Of a DNA stretch of 54,003 bases, positions 45,307 through 53,852 are shown one piece after another (within the stretch, counting starts at the first letter, position 1; each line of letters starts with the position of its first letter). The DNA is from Phenylobacterium sp. (GTDB lineage Bacteria; Pseudomonadota; Alphaproteobacteria; Caulobacterales; Caulobacteraceae), in NCBI RefSeq assembly GCF_030651755.1, contig NZ_JAUSBZ010000161.1, positions 1-54,003 on the forward strand, given 5' to 3'. A program made the translations under genes and the position numbers. Below the pieces are notes generated by a model. It was not told the DNA's origin, did no database searches, and saw only the letters and a program-made list of their open reading frames with translations.

Positions 45307-46133
45307 CCGGCTCGTCCACCGCCGATCCCAAGGGCGCCCAGACCCATGCCCGCGCGCAAGGCGCCACCCGCATTGAGGCGATGCCGACCCTGCCGCCGAG
45401 CGCGGCGAGCGACCTCCCGGCCGGCGTGGCGGCTGACGACATGCTCTGGGAAGAGACGATCGGGGCCGGGGGCTACGCCGCCAAGCGGCTGAACCGCGGC
45501 GCGCGGCTGCGCCTGGTCGACCTGCAGGGCGACGCCTGCGCCTCCATGCTGGTGTTCAACGCCGAGAACCCCGTGGAGCGCCTGAATGTCGCCGACACGG
45601 TCAAGGTGCAGTGGAACGCCTATCTGGGCCAGGGCCGCCTGCTGCTGTCGGATATGGGGCGGGTCATGATGAGCCTGCTGGAGGACGGGGCTGAGACCCA
45701 CGACGCCTTCTGCGGCGCGTCCAATGCGGCCTCCAATGCCCGACGCTATGGATCAGGTGACAACTGGGGTCCCCACCCCAACGCCCGGGACCGCTTCTCC
45801 CTGGCGCTGGCCAAGTTCGGTCTGGGCCGTAAGGACATCCATCCCTGCATCAACTGGTTCAAGGGCGTTAAGATCGACGCCGACGGCGCGGTGGAGACCC
45901 ACGTCGGTCCCTATCCGCCCGGTCGCAGCCTGACCCTGCGAGCGGAGATGGACGTCATCGTGGTGCTGGCCAACTGCCCGCATGTTCGCGACCCCCGCCC
46001 TGAGTACAGCGTCACCCCGCTGCGGGTCAGCGCCTGGCGCGGGCCGGTGACAGCGCAGGACGATCCCATCCGCAATGCGACGCCGGAGGGCCTGCGGGCC
46101 TTTCTGAATGTCGAAGACTATTTCTGTCGCTAA
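45303..46133 (+). CDS. urea amidolyase-associated protein 1 / carboxyguanidine deiminase subunit
   Basis: A 276-residue protein of the UAAP1 family (DUF1989 superfamily). Those proteins, next to urea carboxylase genes, were shown in Pseudomonas to form with UAAP2 a carboxyguanidine deiminase that produces allophanate and ammonia. Typical blocks are LWEETIGAGGYAAKRLNRGA, LRLVDLQGDACASMLVFNAE, DAFCGASNAASNARRYG, DIHPCINWFKGVKID and TLRAEMDVIVVLANCPHVRD, with conserved Cys that may bind zinc. The start overlaps the regulator stop by four bases. It precedes UAAP2 by 14 bases. Confidence 0.9.
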   Translation: MTGSSTADPKGAQTHARAQGATRIEAMPTLPPSAASDLPAGVAADDMLWEETIGAGGYAAKRLNRGARLRLVDLQGDACASMLVFNAENPVERLNVADTVKVQWNAYLGQGRLLLSDMGRVMMSLLEDGAETHDAFCGASNAASNARRYGSGDNWGPHPNARDRFSLALAKFGLGRKDIHPCINWFKGVKIDADGAVETHVGPYPPGRSLTLRAEMDVIVVLANCPHVRDPRPEYSVTPLRVSAWRGPVTAQDDPIRNATPEGLRAFLNVEDYFCR

Positions 46134-46147
46134 GAGGGGCCGCCGCC

Positions 46148-46780
46148 ATGACCGACACTGCTCTGGCCGGACTGCCTGGTCCTGTGCTGCATGACGAGAT
46201 CGTGCCCGCCCTGGCCCCCTGGGACCATGTGGTGCGCAAGGGCGAGGTGCTGCGAATCATCGACCTGGAGGGCAACCAGGCTGTGGACTTCCTGATGTAC
46301 GCGCTCGCCGACGACGCCGAGCGCTACAGCGCCCAGGACACCATCGCCGCCCAGGGCAACATCTTCCTGCGCACGGGCTCGGTGCTGTTGTCGAACGAGG
46401 GAAACCCGATGGCCACGGTGCTGGGCACCTCGGTGGCCTATCACGACACCATCGGCGGGGCCTGTTCCTGCGAGAGCAACACCCTGCGCTATGGCCATCA
46501 CACCAAGGGCCAGCACGCCTGTGTCGAGAACTTCCTGCAGGCCAACGCCCGCCACGGGCGGGGCAAGCGCGACATGGTCTCCAACATCAACTGGTTCATG
46601 AATGTCCCCGTTGAGGCGGACGGCGCGCTCGGCATCGTGGACGGCATCTCTGCCCCAGGCCTCTATGTGGACATCCGCGCCGAGATGGATCTGGTGGCGG
46701 TGGTCTCCAACTGCCCGCAGATCAACAACCCCTGCAACGGCTTCAATCCGACGCCGGTGCGCATGATCATCGCCGCCTGA
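46148..46780 (+). CDS. urea amidolyase-associated protein 2 / carboxyguanidine deiminase subunit
   Basis: A 210-residue UAAP2-family protein, paralogous to the preceding product. Shared pattern: a binding block (RIIDLEGNQAVDFLMYALAD), a CSCESNTLRYGHHTKGQH stretch with His and Cys, SNINWFMNVPVEADG and DIRAEMDLVAVVSNCPQINN. With UAAP1 it forms the deiminase that acts on carboxyguanidine in the guanidine pathway. The start ATG at 46148 has GAGGGG upstream. It ends 14 bases before the carboxylase GTG start. Confidence 0.9.
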   Translation: MTDTALAGLPGPVLHDEIVPALAPWDHVVRKGEVLRIIDLEGNQAVDFLMYALADDAERYSAQDTIAAQGNIFLRTGSVLLSNEGNPMATVLGTSVAYHDTIGGACSCESNTLRYGHHTKGQHACVENFLQANARHGRGKRDMVSNINWFMNVPVEADGALGIVDGISAPGLYVDIRAEMDLVAVVSNCPQINNPCNGFNPTPVRMIIAA

Positions 46781-46794
46781 GCAGGGTCGTTCCA

Positions 46795-49700
46795 GTGTTC
46801 ACCAAGGTTCTCGTCGCCAACCGCGGCGCCATCGCCTGCCGCATCCTGCGCACGCTCAAGGAGATGGGCGTGGCCTCGGTGGCGGTGTTTTCCGACGCCG
46901 ACGCCGGCTCCCTCCATGTCAGCCAGGCCGATGAGGCGGTGCGGATCGGGCCGGCGCCGGCGGCCCAGTCCTATCTGGACGTCGAGGCCATCCTGGCCGC
47001 CGCCCGCGCCACAGGCGCCCAGGCCATCCATCCCGGCTATGGCTTCCTGAGCGAGAACGTGGCCTTCGCCGAGGCCTGCGAGGCCGCCGGGATCGCCTTT
47101 ATCGGTCCGACGCCGGACAATATCCGCGCCTTTGGCCTTAAGCACACGGCGAGAGACCTGGCCCAGGCCCAGGGTGTGCCGCTGGCGCCGGGAACTGACC
47201 TGCTCACCGACGCCGACGCGGCGCTGGCTGCAGCCGGGGCGATCGGCTTCCCGGTGATCCTGAAGGCGACCGCCGGCGGCGGCGGCATCGGCATGCGGGT
47301 CTGCGAGGACGCTGCCGCCGTGGCCGAGGCCTTCGCCGCGGTCAGCCGCCTGGCGGGCAGCAACATCTCCGACGGCGGGGTCTTCCTGGAGCGCTATGTC
47401 CGCCAGGCCCGGCATATCGAGGTCCAGGTCTTCGGGGACGGCCAGGGCCATGTGGTCGCGCTCGGCGAGCGGGACTGCTCCCTCCAGCGGCGCAACCAGA
47501 AGGTCATCGAGGAGACGCCGGCCCCGCATCTGCCGGCCGCCACCCGACAGGCCCTGATCAAGGCCGCCGTGCGCCTGACGTCAGCGGCCCGCTACCGCTC
47601 GGCCGGCACGGTGGAGTTCCTCTATGACGCCGAGCGCGACGACTTCTTCTTCCTGGAGGTGAACACCCGCCTGCAGGTCGAACACGGGGTCACCGAGCAG
47701 GTCACCGGCGTCGATCTGGTGGCCTGGATGATCCGCGGCGCGGCGGGGGACTATGGGTTCCTGGAGGGCTTCGAGGCCAGACCCCAGGGCGCCTCGATCC
47801 AGGCCCGCCTCTATGCCGAGGACCCGGGCCAGGACTATCGGCCCAGTTCCGGGGTTCTGACAGAGGCGCATTTCCCCGACGGGGTCCGCGCCGACTCCTG
47901 GGTAGTGGACGGAACCGAGGTTAGCGCCTTCTACGACCCGCTGCTGGCCAAGCTGATCGTCACCGCGCCGGATCGAGAACAGGCCGTGGCGGCCCTGCAG
48001 CAGGCCCTGGACGACACGCGCCTGGCGGGGCTGGAGACCAATCTGGAATGGCTGCGCCAGGTGGCCCGCAGCGCGGCGTTCGTGTCAGGCCAGGTTTCGA
48101 CCCGAGCCCTCGCCGACATCGCTTTCCAGCCTCAGACCATCCGTGTGCTAAGCGGCGGGCCGGCGACCACGGTCCAGGACTATCCGGGCCGCCAGGGCTA
48201 CTGGGATGTGGGCGTCCCGCCATCCGGCCCGATGGACGCCCTGGCCTTCCGACTGGGCAACCGCCTGCTGGGCAATATGGAGACCGCCGCGGGGCTGGAG
48301 ATCACCGCCCTTGGCCCCACCCTGCTGTTCAACCGCACCGCCTCGGTCTGCCTGGCCGGCGCCGCCCTTGAGGCGAGCCTGGATGGCGCGCCGATCGAGC
48401 CCTACGTCCCGTTCCAGATCGCCGCCGGCCAGACCCTGAAGCTCGGGCGGGTGAAGGGGGCGGGGCTTAGGGCCTATCTCCTGGTTCGCGGCGGGCTGGA
48501 CGTGCCGGCCTATCTGGGCAGCCGGGCGAGCTTCACCCTCGGCGGGTTCGGGGGCCATGCCGGCCGCACCCTGGCGGCTGGCGACGTCCTGCGGGTCGGC
48601 GATGGCCTGATTGGGCCGCCGCGGGCGTCGCTTGCGTGGGATCAGCGGCCGTCGCTCGCCAAGGCCTGGAGCCTGCGCGTGCTGGCCGGTCCCCATGGGG
48701 CGCCGGACTTCTTCACCGAGGCCGACGTGGCGATGATCGCCAGCGCCCCGTGGAAGGTCCACTACAACTCCAATCGCACCGGCGTGCGGCTGATCGGGCC
48801 AACGCCGCAGTGGGCGCGCCGGGACGGGGGGGAGGCGGGTCTGCAGCCCTCCAACATCCACGACAACGCCTACGCCATCGGCGCGGTGGATTTCACCGGC
48901 GACATGCCGATCATCCTGGGGCCGGACGGCCCGTCCCTGGGGGGCTTTGTCTGTCCCTTCGTGATTATCCAGGCCGATCTGTGGAAGGCCGGTCAGCTGG
49001 CGCCCGGCGATACGGTGACCTTCCAGGTGGTCAGCGACCATGAGGCCGTGGCCGCAGAGAAAGCTCAGGACGCTCTGATCGCCGGCGCCCCGCCGCCGGC
49101 CCCGTCGCAGACGCCTGCGCCCGCCGTGCTTTCCAGCGACAGCCCGATTCTCGGGGTTATCGAGGCCGCCGGCCATCGACCCCGCGCCGTCTATCGTCGC
49201 CAGGGGGACCGCCACCTGCTGGTGGAGTACGGCCCCATTGTGCTCGACCTCGAGCTGCGCCTGCGCATCCACGCCCTGATGCTCGAGCTGAAATCCATGG
49301 CGCTGCCAGGCGTCATCGACATCACCCCGGGCATCCGCTCGCTGCAGGTCCACTATGACAGCCGGGTGCTGTCGCAGGCCGAGCTGCTGCGGGCGCTCAC
49401 CGACGCGGAAGACCGGCTGGGCGGGCTCGACGACTTCGAAATCCCCTCCCGGGTGGTCCATCTGCCGCTCTCGTGGAAAGACCCGGCGATCTACGAGACC
49501 ATCGACAAGTACATGGCCTCGGTGCGGGACGACGCCCCCTGGTGCCCGGACAACATCGAGTTCATCCGGCGGATCAACGGCCTGGCCAGCGAGGACGATG
49601 TCCATCGCATCGTCTTCGACGCGCGCTATCTGGTGATGGGGCTGGGCGACGTCTATCTGGGCGCGCCGGTGGCCACCCCCATCGACCCGCGCCACCGGCT

Positions 49701-50409
49701 GGTGACCACCAAGTACAACCCCGCCCGCACCTGGACCCCGCCCAATGTGGTGGGTATCGGCGGAGCCTATATGTGCATCTATGGGATGGAGGGGCCGGGC
49801 GGCTACCAGCTGTTTGGCCGCACCATCCAGGTCTGGAACACCTATCGCCAGACGAACGCCTTCACCGAGGGCAAGCCCTGGCTGCTGCGGTTCTTCGACC
49901 AGATCCGGTTTTTCCCCGTGTCTCACGAGGAGCTGACCGAGTGGCGTCGGGACTTCCCGCTGGGGCGGCGCGAAATCCGCATCGACCACGAGACCTTCCG
50001 CCTGTCAGACTACCGCCGCTTCCTGGCCGACAACGCCGCCAGCATCGCGGCCTTCCAGACGACCCGCGAAACCGCCTTCGACGCTGAACGCGCCGAGTGG
50101 GAACGCCGCGGCGAGTTCGCTCGGGTCGAGGCCCTGGCCAGCGCCGCCGATGATGTGGCCGAGGCGCCGGAAATCATCGTCCCCGACGGCGCAGAACTGG
50201 TCGAAGCGCCGCTCGGCGGCAGCGTCTGGAAGATGCTGGTCCAGCCCGGCGACCGGGTCGAGAAGGGCGCGGTCATCGCCATCATCGAGGCCATGAAGAC
50301 CGAGTGCGATGTGACGAGCCCCACCGCCGGCGTCGTCCGCCAGGTCTACGCCCAGGAACGCCAGGCCATCGCGCCCGGCGCACCGATGATCGCCGTCGAA
50401 CCCACCTGA
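46795..50409 (+). CDS. urea/guanidine carboxylase (biotin-dependent)
   Basis: A 1204-residue multidomain enzyme that carboxylates guanidine or urea using ATP and bicarbonate. Domains in order: biotin carboxylase (~1-445) with ATP-grasp (VILKATAGGGGIGMRVCE, FFFLEVNTRLQVEHGVTEQV); carboxyltransferase part B/AHS2 from ~450 (RVLSGGPATTVQDYPGRQGY, GVPPSGPMDALAFRLGN); part A/AHS1 from ~796 (DRHLLVEYGPIVLDLELRLR); a core with MGLGDVYLGAPVATPIDPRH and GIGGAYMCIYGMEGPGGYQL; and a biotinyl domain with EAMKTE, Lys1168. The start is GTG 46795. Bacterial enzymes clustered with UAAP1/2 prefer guanidine; allophanate hydrolase is separate here, unlike fungal DUR1,2. Substrate inferred from the cluster. Confidence 0.93.
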   Translation: MFTKVLVANRGAIACRILRTLKEMGVASVAVFSDADAGSLHVSQADEAVRIGPAPAAQSYLDVEAILAAARATGAQAIHPGYGFLSENVAFAEACEAAGIAFIGPTPDNIRAFGLKHTARDLAQAQGVPLAPGTDLLTDADAALAAAGAIGFPVILKATAGGGGIGMRVCEDAAAVAEAFAAVSRLAGSNISDGGVFLERYVRQARHIEVQVFGDGQGHVVALGERDCSLQRRNQKVIEETPAPHLPAATRQALIKAAVRLTSAARYRSAGTVEFLYDAERDDFFFLEVNTRLQVEHGVTEQVTGVDLVAWMIRGAAGDYGFLEGFEARPQGASIQARLYAEDPGQDYRPSSGVLTEAHFPDGVRADSWVVDGTEVSAFYDPLLAKLIVTAPDREQAVAALQQALDDTRLAGLETNLEWLRQVARSAAFVSGQVSTRALADIAFQPQTIRVLSGGPATTVQDYPGRQGYWDVGVPPSGPMDALAFRLGNRLLGNMETAAGLEITALGPTLLFNRTASVCLAGAALEASLDGAPIEPYVPFQIAAGQTLKLGRVKGAGLRAYLLVRGGLDVPAYLGSRASFTLGGFGGHAGRTLAAGDVLRVGDGLIGPPRASLAWDQRPSLAKAWSLRVLAGPHGAPDFFTEADVAMIASAPWKVHYNSNRTGVRLIGPTPQWARRDGGEAGLQPSNIHDNAYAIGAVDFTGDMPIILGPDGPSLGGFVCPFVIIQADLWKAGQLAPGDTVTFQVVSDHEAVAAEKAQDALIAGAPPPAPSQTPAPAVLSSDSPILGVIEAAGHRPRAVYRRQGDRHLLVEYGPIVLDLELRLRIHALMLELKSMALPGVIDITPGIRSLQVHYDSRVLSQAELLRALTDAEDRLGGLDDFEIPSRVVHLPLSWKDPAIYETIDKYMASVRDDAPWCPDNIEFIRRINGLASEDDVHRIVFDARYLVMGLGDVYLGAPVATPIDPRHRLVTTKYNPARTWTPPNVVGIGGAYMCIYGMEGPGGYQLFGRTIQVWNTYRQTNAFTEGKPWLLRFFDQIRFFPVSHEELTEWRRDFPLGRREIRIDHETFRLSDYRRFLADNAASIAAFQTTRETAFDAERAEWERRGEFARVEALASAADDVAEAPEIIVPDGAELVEAPLGGSVWKMLVQPGDRVEKGAVIAIIEAMKTECDVTSPTAGVVRQVYAQERQAIAPGAPMIAVEPT

Positions 50410-50420
50410 AGGAGTCTGGG

Positions 50421-52199
50421 ATGGACCGCCTCTCCGTCGCCGCCATCGCCGCCGAGGTCCGGTCAGGCCGCCGAACGGCCGAGGACGTCGCCCGCGACAG
50501 CCTGGCGCGGATCGCCGCCTATGACGCGGTTCAGCCCCAGGCCTGGATCGAACGTCAAAAGGCCGAGGCCGTCCTCGCCGCCGCCCGGGCGGTGGACGCC
50601 CGGCTGGCCGCCGGCGAGGACCTGCCTTTGGCCGGTGCGCCCTTTGCGGTGAAGGACAATATCGATGTGGCCGGTCTACCCACCACCGCAGCCTGCCCCG
50701 CCTATGCCTATGCCCCGGAGGAGACCGCCACAGTGGTGGCGCGCCTGCAGGCGGCGGGCGCGGTTCTGATGGGCAAGACCAATCTCGACCAGTTCGCCAC
50801 GGGCCTGGTGGGCAGCCGCACGCCCTATGGCATCCCGGCCTGCGTGTTCAATCGCGACTATGTGAGCGGCGGCTCCAGCTCGGGCAGCGCCGTGGCGGTG
50901 GGGGCGGGGCTGGTGGCCTTTGCGCTGGGCACCGACACGGCCGGCTCTGGACGGGTGCCGGCCGCCTTCAACGGCTTGGTGGGCCTCAAGCCCACCAAGG
51001 GCAGCTGGAGCACCGCAGGGCTCGTCCCGGCCTGTCGGTCGCTGGACTGCATCACAGTCTTCACCGCCACCGCCGCCGATGCAGCCCTGGTGGACTCCGT
51101 GGCCGCAGGCTTTGACCCCGCCGATCCTTATTCCCGCCAGCCCGGTCCGGCCGCGCCGGCTCTGGGAGCCGCCTATCGCATGGGCGTGCCGCGCCTCGAC
51201 CAGCTCAACTATCTGGGCGATGCGGCGTCTGAGCGGTTCTACGACCAGGCCATCGCCCGCTTGGCCGCCACCGGCGCGACCCTGGTGGAGGTGGATATCG
51301 CCCCCCTGCTGGAGGCCGCGCAACTGCTCTATGCCGGGCCGTGGGTGGCCGAGCGCACCGCCGCCATCGAGGACCTGCTGCGCACCCGGCCCGCCGCCGT
51401 CCACCCCGTGGTGCGGGCCATCGTCCAGACCGGCTTTGGCGTCTCAGGCCTGGAGACCTTCAAGGGCCTATATGCGCTGCAGGACCACGCCCGGACAGCC
51501 CAGGCCCTGTGGGAGACCATCGACGTCCTGTTGCTGCCCACGGCGCCGACCATCTACCGGATCAGCGAAGTGCTCGCCGAGCCCTTCGCGCTGAACGCCA
51601 ATCTGGGCCTCTACACCAACTTCGTGAACCTGCTCGACATGAGCGCCATCGCCGTGCCGGCCGGCTACCGGGACAACGGGACCGGCTTTGGCGTCACCCT
51701 GATCGGTCCGGCTTGGGCGGACACCGCCCTGCTCGACCTCGCCCGTCGCTATGAGGAGATCCGTCCCATGCCCGCCGTCCCTGAGCTCGACACCGCCGGA
51801 AAGCCGCAGACCGTGAAGCTGAGCGTCGTCGGCGCCCATCTGGCCGGCATGCCCCTGCACTGGCAACTCACCTCCCGCGACGCCCGTCTGGTGGCCCGCA
51901 CCCGCACCGCGCCGGCCTATAGGCTTTATGCGATGGCCGAGACGACGCCGCCGAAACCAGCCCTGATTCACGTGGGCGAGGCCGACGGCGCCGCCATCGA
52001 GGTCGAGGTCTATGAGCTGGATGTGGCGGGCTTCGGCGGGTTCACCGCCGAGGTGCCCGCGCCCCTGGCGATCGGCACGGTGAGCCTGGAGGATGGGACC
52101 ACGGTGAAGGGCTTCGTCGCCGAGCCCCGGGCGCTGGCGGGCGCGACGGACATCACCCACCTGGGCGGCTGGCGCGCCTATATCGCCAGCTTGGCCTAA
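50421..52199 (+). CDS. atzF: allophanate hydrolase
   Basis: A 592-residue amidase-signature enzyme that hydrolyses allophanate to two ammonia and two CO2, the last step of the pathway. Catalytic residues: Lys78 (FAVKDNID), cis-Ser152 (GGSSSGSAVAV) and nucleophile Ser176 (TDTAGSGRVPAAF). The C-terminal ~120 residues form the allophanate-hydrolase-specific domain (MPLHWQLTSRDARLVARTRT, GFVAEPRALAGATDITHLGG). GGAG lies seven bases before ATG 50421. A candidate terminator starts 27 bases after the stop, inside the converging ABC gene. The symbol is for the homologous family and does not imply an atrazine pathway. Confidence 0.93.
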   Translation: MDRLSVAAIAAEVRSGRRTAEDVARDSLARIAAYDAVQPQAWIERQKAEAVLAAARAVDARLAAGEDLPLAGAPFAVKDNIDVAGLPTTAACPAYAYAPEETATVVARLQAAGAVLMGKTNLDQFATGLVGSRTPYGIPACVFNRDYVSGGSSSGSAVAVGAGLVAFALGTDTAGSGRVPAAFNGLVGLKPTKGSWSTAGLVPACRSLDCITVFTATAADAALVDSVAAGFDPADPYSRQPGPAAPALGAAYRMGVPRLDQLNYLGDAASERFYDQAIARLAATGATLVEVDIAPLLEAAQLLYAGPWVAERTAAIEDLLRTRPAAVHPVVRAIVQTGFGVSGLETFKGLYALQDHARTAQALWETIDVLLLPTAPTIYRISEVLAEPFALNANLGLYTNFVNLLDMSAIAVPAGYRDNGTGFGVTLIGPAWADTALLDLARRYEEIRPMPAVPELDTAGKPQTVKLSVVGAHLAGMPLHWQLTSRDARLVARTRTAPAYRLYAMAETTPPKPALIHVGEADGAAIEVEVYELDVAGFGGFTAEVPAPLAIGTVSLEDGTTVKGFVAEPRALAGATDITHLGGWRAYIASLA

Positions 52200-52207
52200 C
52201 TCAGAGC

Positions 52208-52981
52208 TCAGACCTCACCCGCCATGGCCGCGATCTCCCTGGGGATCGCGGTCTTTTGCTTGTCGTCCAGCGGGAAATCATAGACCGCCGTGGAGCCATA
52301 GCGCTGCGGCGCGTGGGGATCGTGACGGCGCTTGTCCACCGCGATGACCCGGGTGCCCAGCTTGAAGGCCTCCTTGATGTCGTGGGTGACCATCAGGATG
52401 GTCAGACCGTGCTCGCGCCACAGGCCGGTGATCAGCTCGTGCATGTCCAGGCGCACCCCCGGGTCTAGCGCACCGAAGGGTTCGTCCAGCAACAGGATGC
52501 GCGGCCTGGTGATCAGGGCCTGGGCGATGGCCAGGCGCTGCTGCATGCCGCCTGACAGCGCCCGCGGGAAGGCCTTGAGCGAGGCGGAGAGACCCACCTG
52601 CTCCAGGATCGCCAGGGCCTCGGCCTTGGCTTGGCGGCGCTTGGCGCCGGTGAGCAGGCCGGTGAAGGGCGCCTGGTCGCACCGGGCGCCGAACATGACG
52701 TTCTGAAGCACGGTCATGTGCGGAAAGACCGAGTAGCGCTGGAAGACCACGCCGCGGTCAGGGCCGGGCTCGGCCGGGATGGGCTGCCCATCCAGCAGTA
52801 TCTCCCCGCGGCTGGGCGCTTCCTGGCCCAGCGCCAGGCGCAGGAAGGTGCTCTTGCCAGCGCCGGAGGGTCCGACAATGGAGACAAATGAGCCGGGCGC
52901 CACGTCCAGGCTGACCTTCTCCAGTACAACATGGTCGCCGTACTCGACCCAGACATTGCGGAACGACAGGGCCGGGGTCAT
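52208..52981 (-). CDS. ABC importer ATPase (urea/guanidine-type, TauB-like)
   Basis: A 257-residue ATPase of the nitrate/sulfonate/taurine import class. Walker A GPSGAGKST, signature ALSGGMQQRLAIAQAL, Walker B LLLDEPFGALDP and the switch His in MVTHDIKEAF are intact. A distinctive C-terminal extension (VDKRRHDPHAPQRYGSTAVY through PREIAAMAGEV) is typical of the ATPases clustered with urea carboxylase genes. The start overlaps the permease stop by four bases. Its 3' end converges on the allophanate hydrolase gene with only eight bases between, and its final codons contain the plus-strand terminator. Confidence 0.92.
   Translation of the reverse strand: MTPALSFRNVWVEYGDHVVLEKVSLDVAPGSFVSIVGPSGAGKSTFLRLALGQEAPSRGEILLDGQPIPAEPGPDRGVVFQRYSVFPHMTVLQNVMFGARCDQAPFTGLLTGAKRRQAKAEALAILEQVGLSASLKAFPRALSGGMQQRLAIAQALITRPRILLLDEPFGALDPGVRLDMHELITGLWREHGLTILMVTHDIKEAFKLGTRVIAVDKRRHDPHAPQRYGSTAVYDFPLDDKQKTAIPREIAAMAGEV
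52226..52257 (+). terminator. Rho-independent terminator of the carboxylase operon, inside the ABC ATPase coding end
   Basis: Stem CCGCGATC (52228-52235) with GATCGCGG (52244-52251), loop TCCCTGGG, extended outward by G-U and G-C pairs, followed by TCTTTTGC on the plus strand. It lies 27 bases past the allophanate hydrolase stop but within the last codons of the opposite-strand ATPase gene. Confidence 0.75.
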
Positions 52982-53802
52982 CGGCGGCCCCCTGGGGCAT
53001 GGGCCCAGCGGAAGGCGGTGCGGCTCCAGGTCAGCAGCAGAAGGTCGATGATCACCGCCAGCAGGGAGATCCAGGCGACGTAGGGCAGGATGATGTCCAT
53101 GGCCAGGTAGCGGCGAACCAGAAAGATGCGGTAGCCGAGACCCACGTCCGAGGCGATGGCCTCGGCGGAGATCAGGAACACCCAGGCCGGGCCCAGCGAG
53201 AAGCGCACGCTGTCGATCAGCCGCGGCATCGCCTGGGGCAGGGCGACCTGCAGGGCCACCAGCCAGGTGGAGGCGCCCAGCGTCTGGGCCTTGACGATCT
53301 GCTCCTCGGGGATGGCCGCCACGTGGGAAGCGAGGTCGCGGACCATGAAGGGGGTGATGCCGACGAAGATCAGCACGATCTTGGCGGTCTCGCCTAAGCC
53401 AAAGACAATGAACAATATGGGCAGGACGGCGATGGGCGGGATCACCGATATGGTGGCCACCAGGGGACCAAGGCCTGCCCTCGCATAGGGCAATAGGCCG
53501 ATGGAAAGCCCGAGCACCAGGGTCGTGGCGGCCGCGGCGCCGACGGCGATTCCCAGCCGGGTGAGGCTTGCCTGGGTGTCGGCCACCAGGGGAATCCGGT
53601 CGGTTCGGGGATCCTTCTGCAGGGCCATGATCTGGATGGACTGAGCCATGGCCGCGGGCGTCGGCAGGATCTTATCGCGGGGGTTTTCCGCGTGGCGGGC
53701 CTGCGAGGCCACCAAATAGACCAGGACCAGGATCGCGATGGGCAAGAGGCCCAGAAGGAGGCGACCGCCGCCACGCGGCCTAGCGTTCAGCAATCGGCGC
53801 AT
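52978..53802 (-). CDS. ABC importer permease
   Basis: A 274-residue binding-protein-dependent permease with about six membrane helices. The EAA loop reads EEQIVKAQTLGASTWLVALQ, followed by VALPQAMPRLIDSVRFSLGPA. It belongs to the SsuC/TauC group. The start at 53802 has GAGG upstream. Its stop overlaps the ATPase start by four bases, so the two are translationally coupled. With the partial binding protein upstream it forms one import operon pointing toward the carboxylase operon; the substrate (urea or guanidine) is inferred from this neighbourhood. Confidence 0.92.
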   Translation of the reverse strand: MRRLLNARPRGGGRLLLGLLPIAILVLVYLVASQARHAENPRDKILPTPAAMAQSIQIMALQKDPRTDRIPLVADTQASLTRLGIAVGAAAATTLVLGLSIGLLPYARAGLGPLVATISVIPPIAVLPILFIVFGLGETAKIVLIFVGITPFMVRDLASHVAAIPEEQIVKAQTLGASTWLVALQVALPQAMPRLIDSVRFSLGPAWVFLISAEAIASDVGLGYRIFLVRRYLAMDIILPYVAWISLLAVIIDLLLLTWSRTAFRWAHAPGGRR

Positions 53803-53852
53803 GGGGCGGTCACCTCGATCAGGGGTACTCAGCTACGGGGGCGAGCGGGGCG

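Noticed and set aside
48148-49989. 613-codon antisense frame in the carboxylase gene
   Set aside because: Low-complexity product opposite a fully recognisable enzyme.
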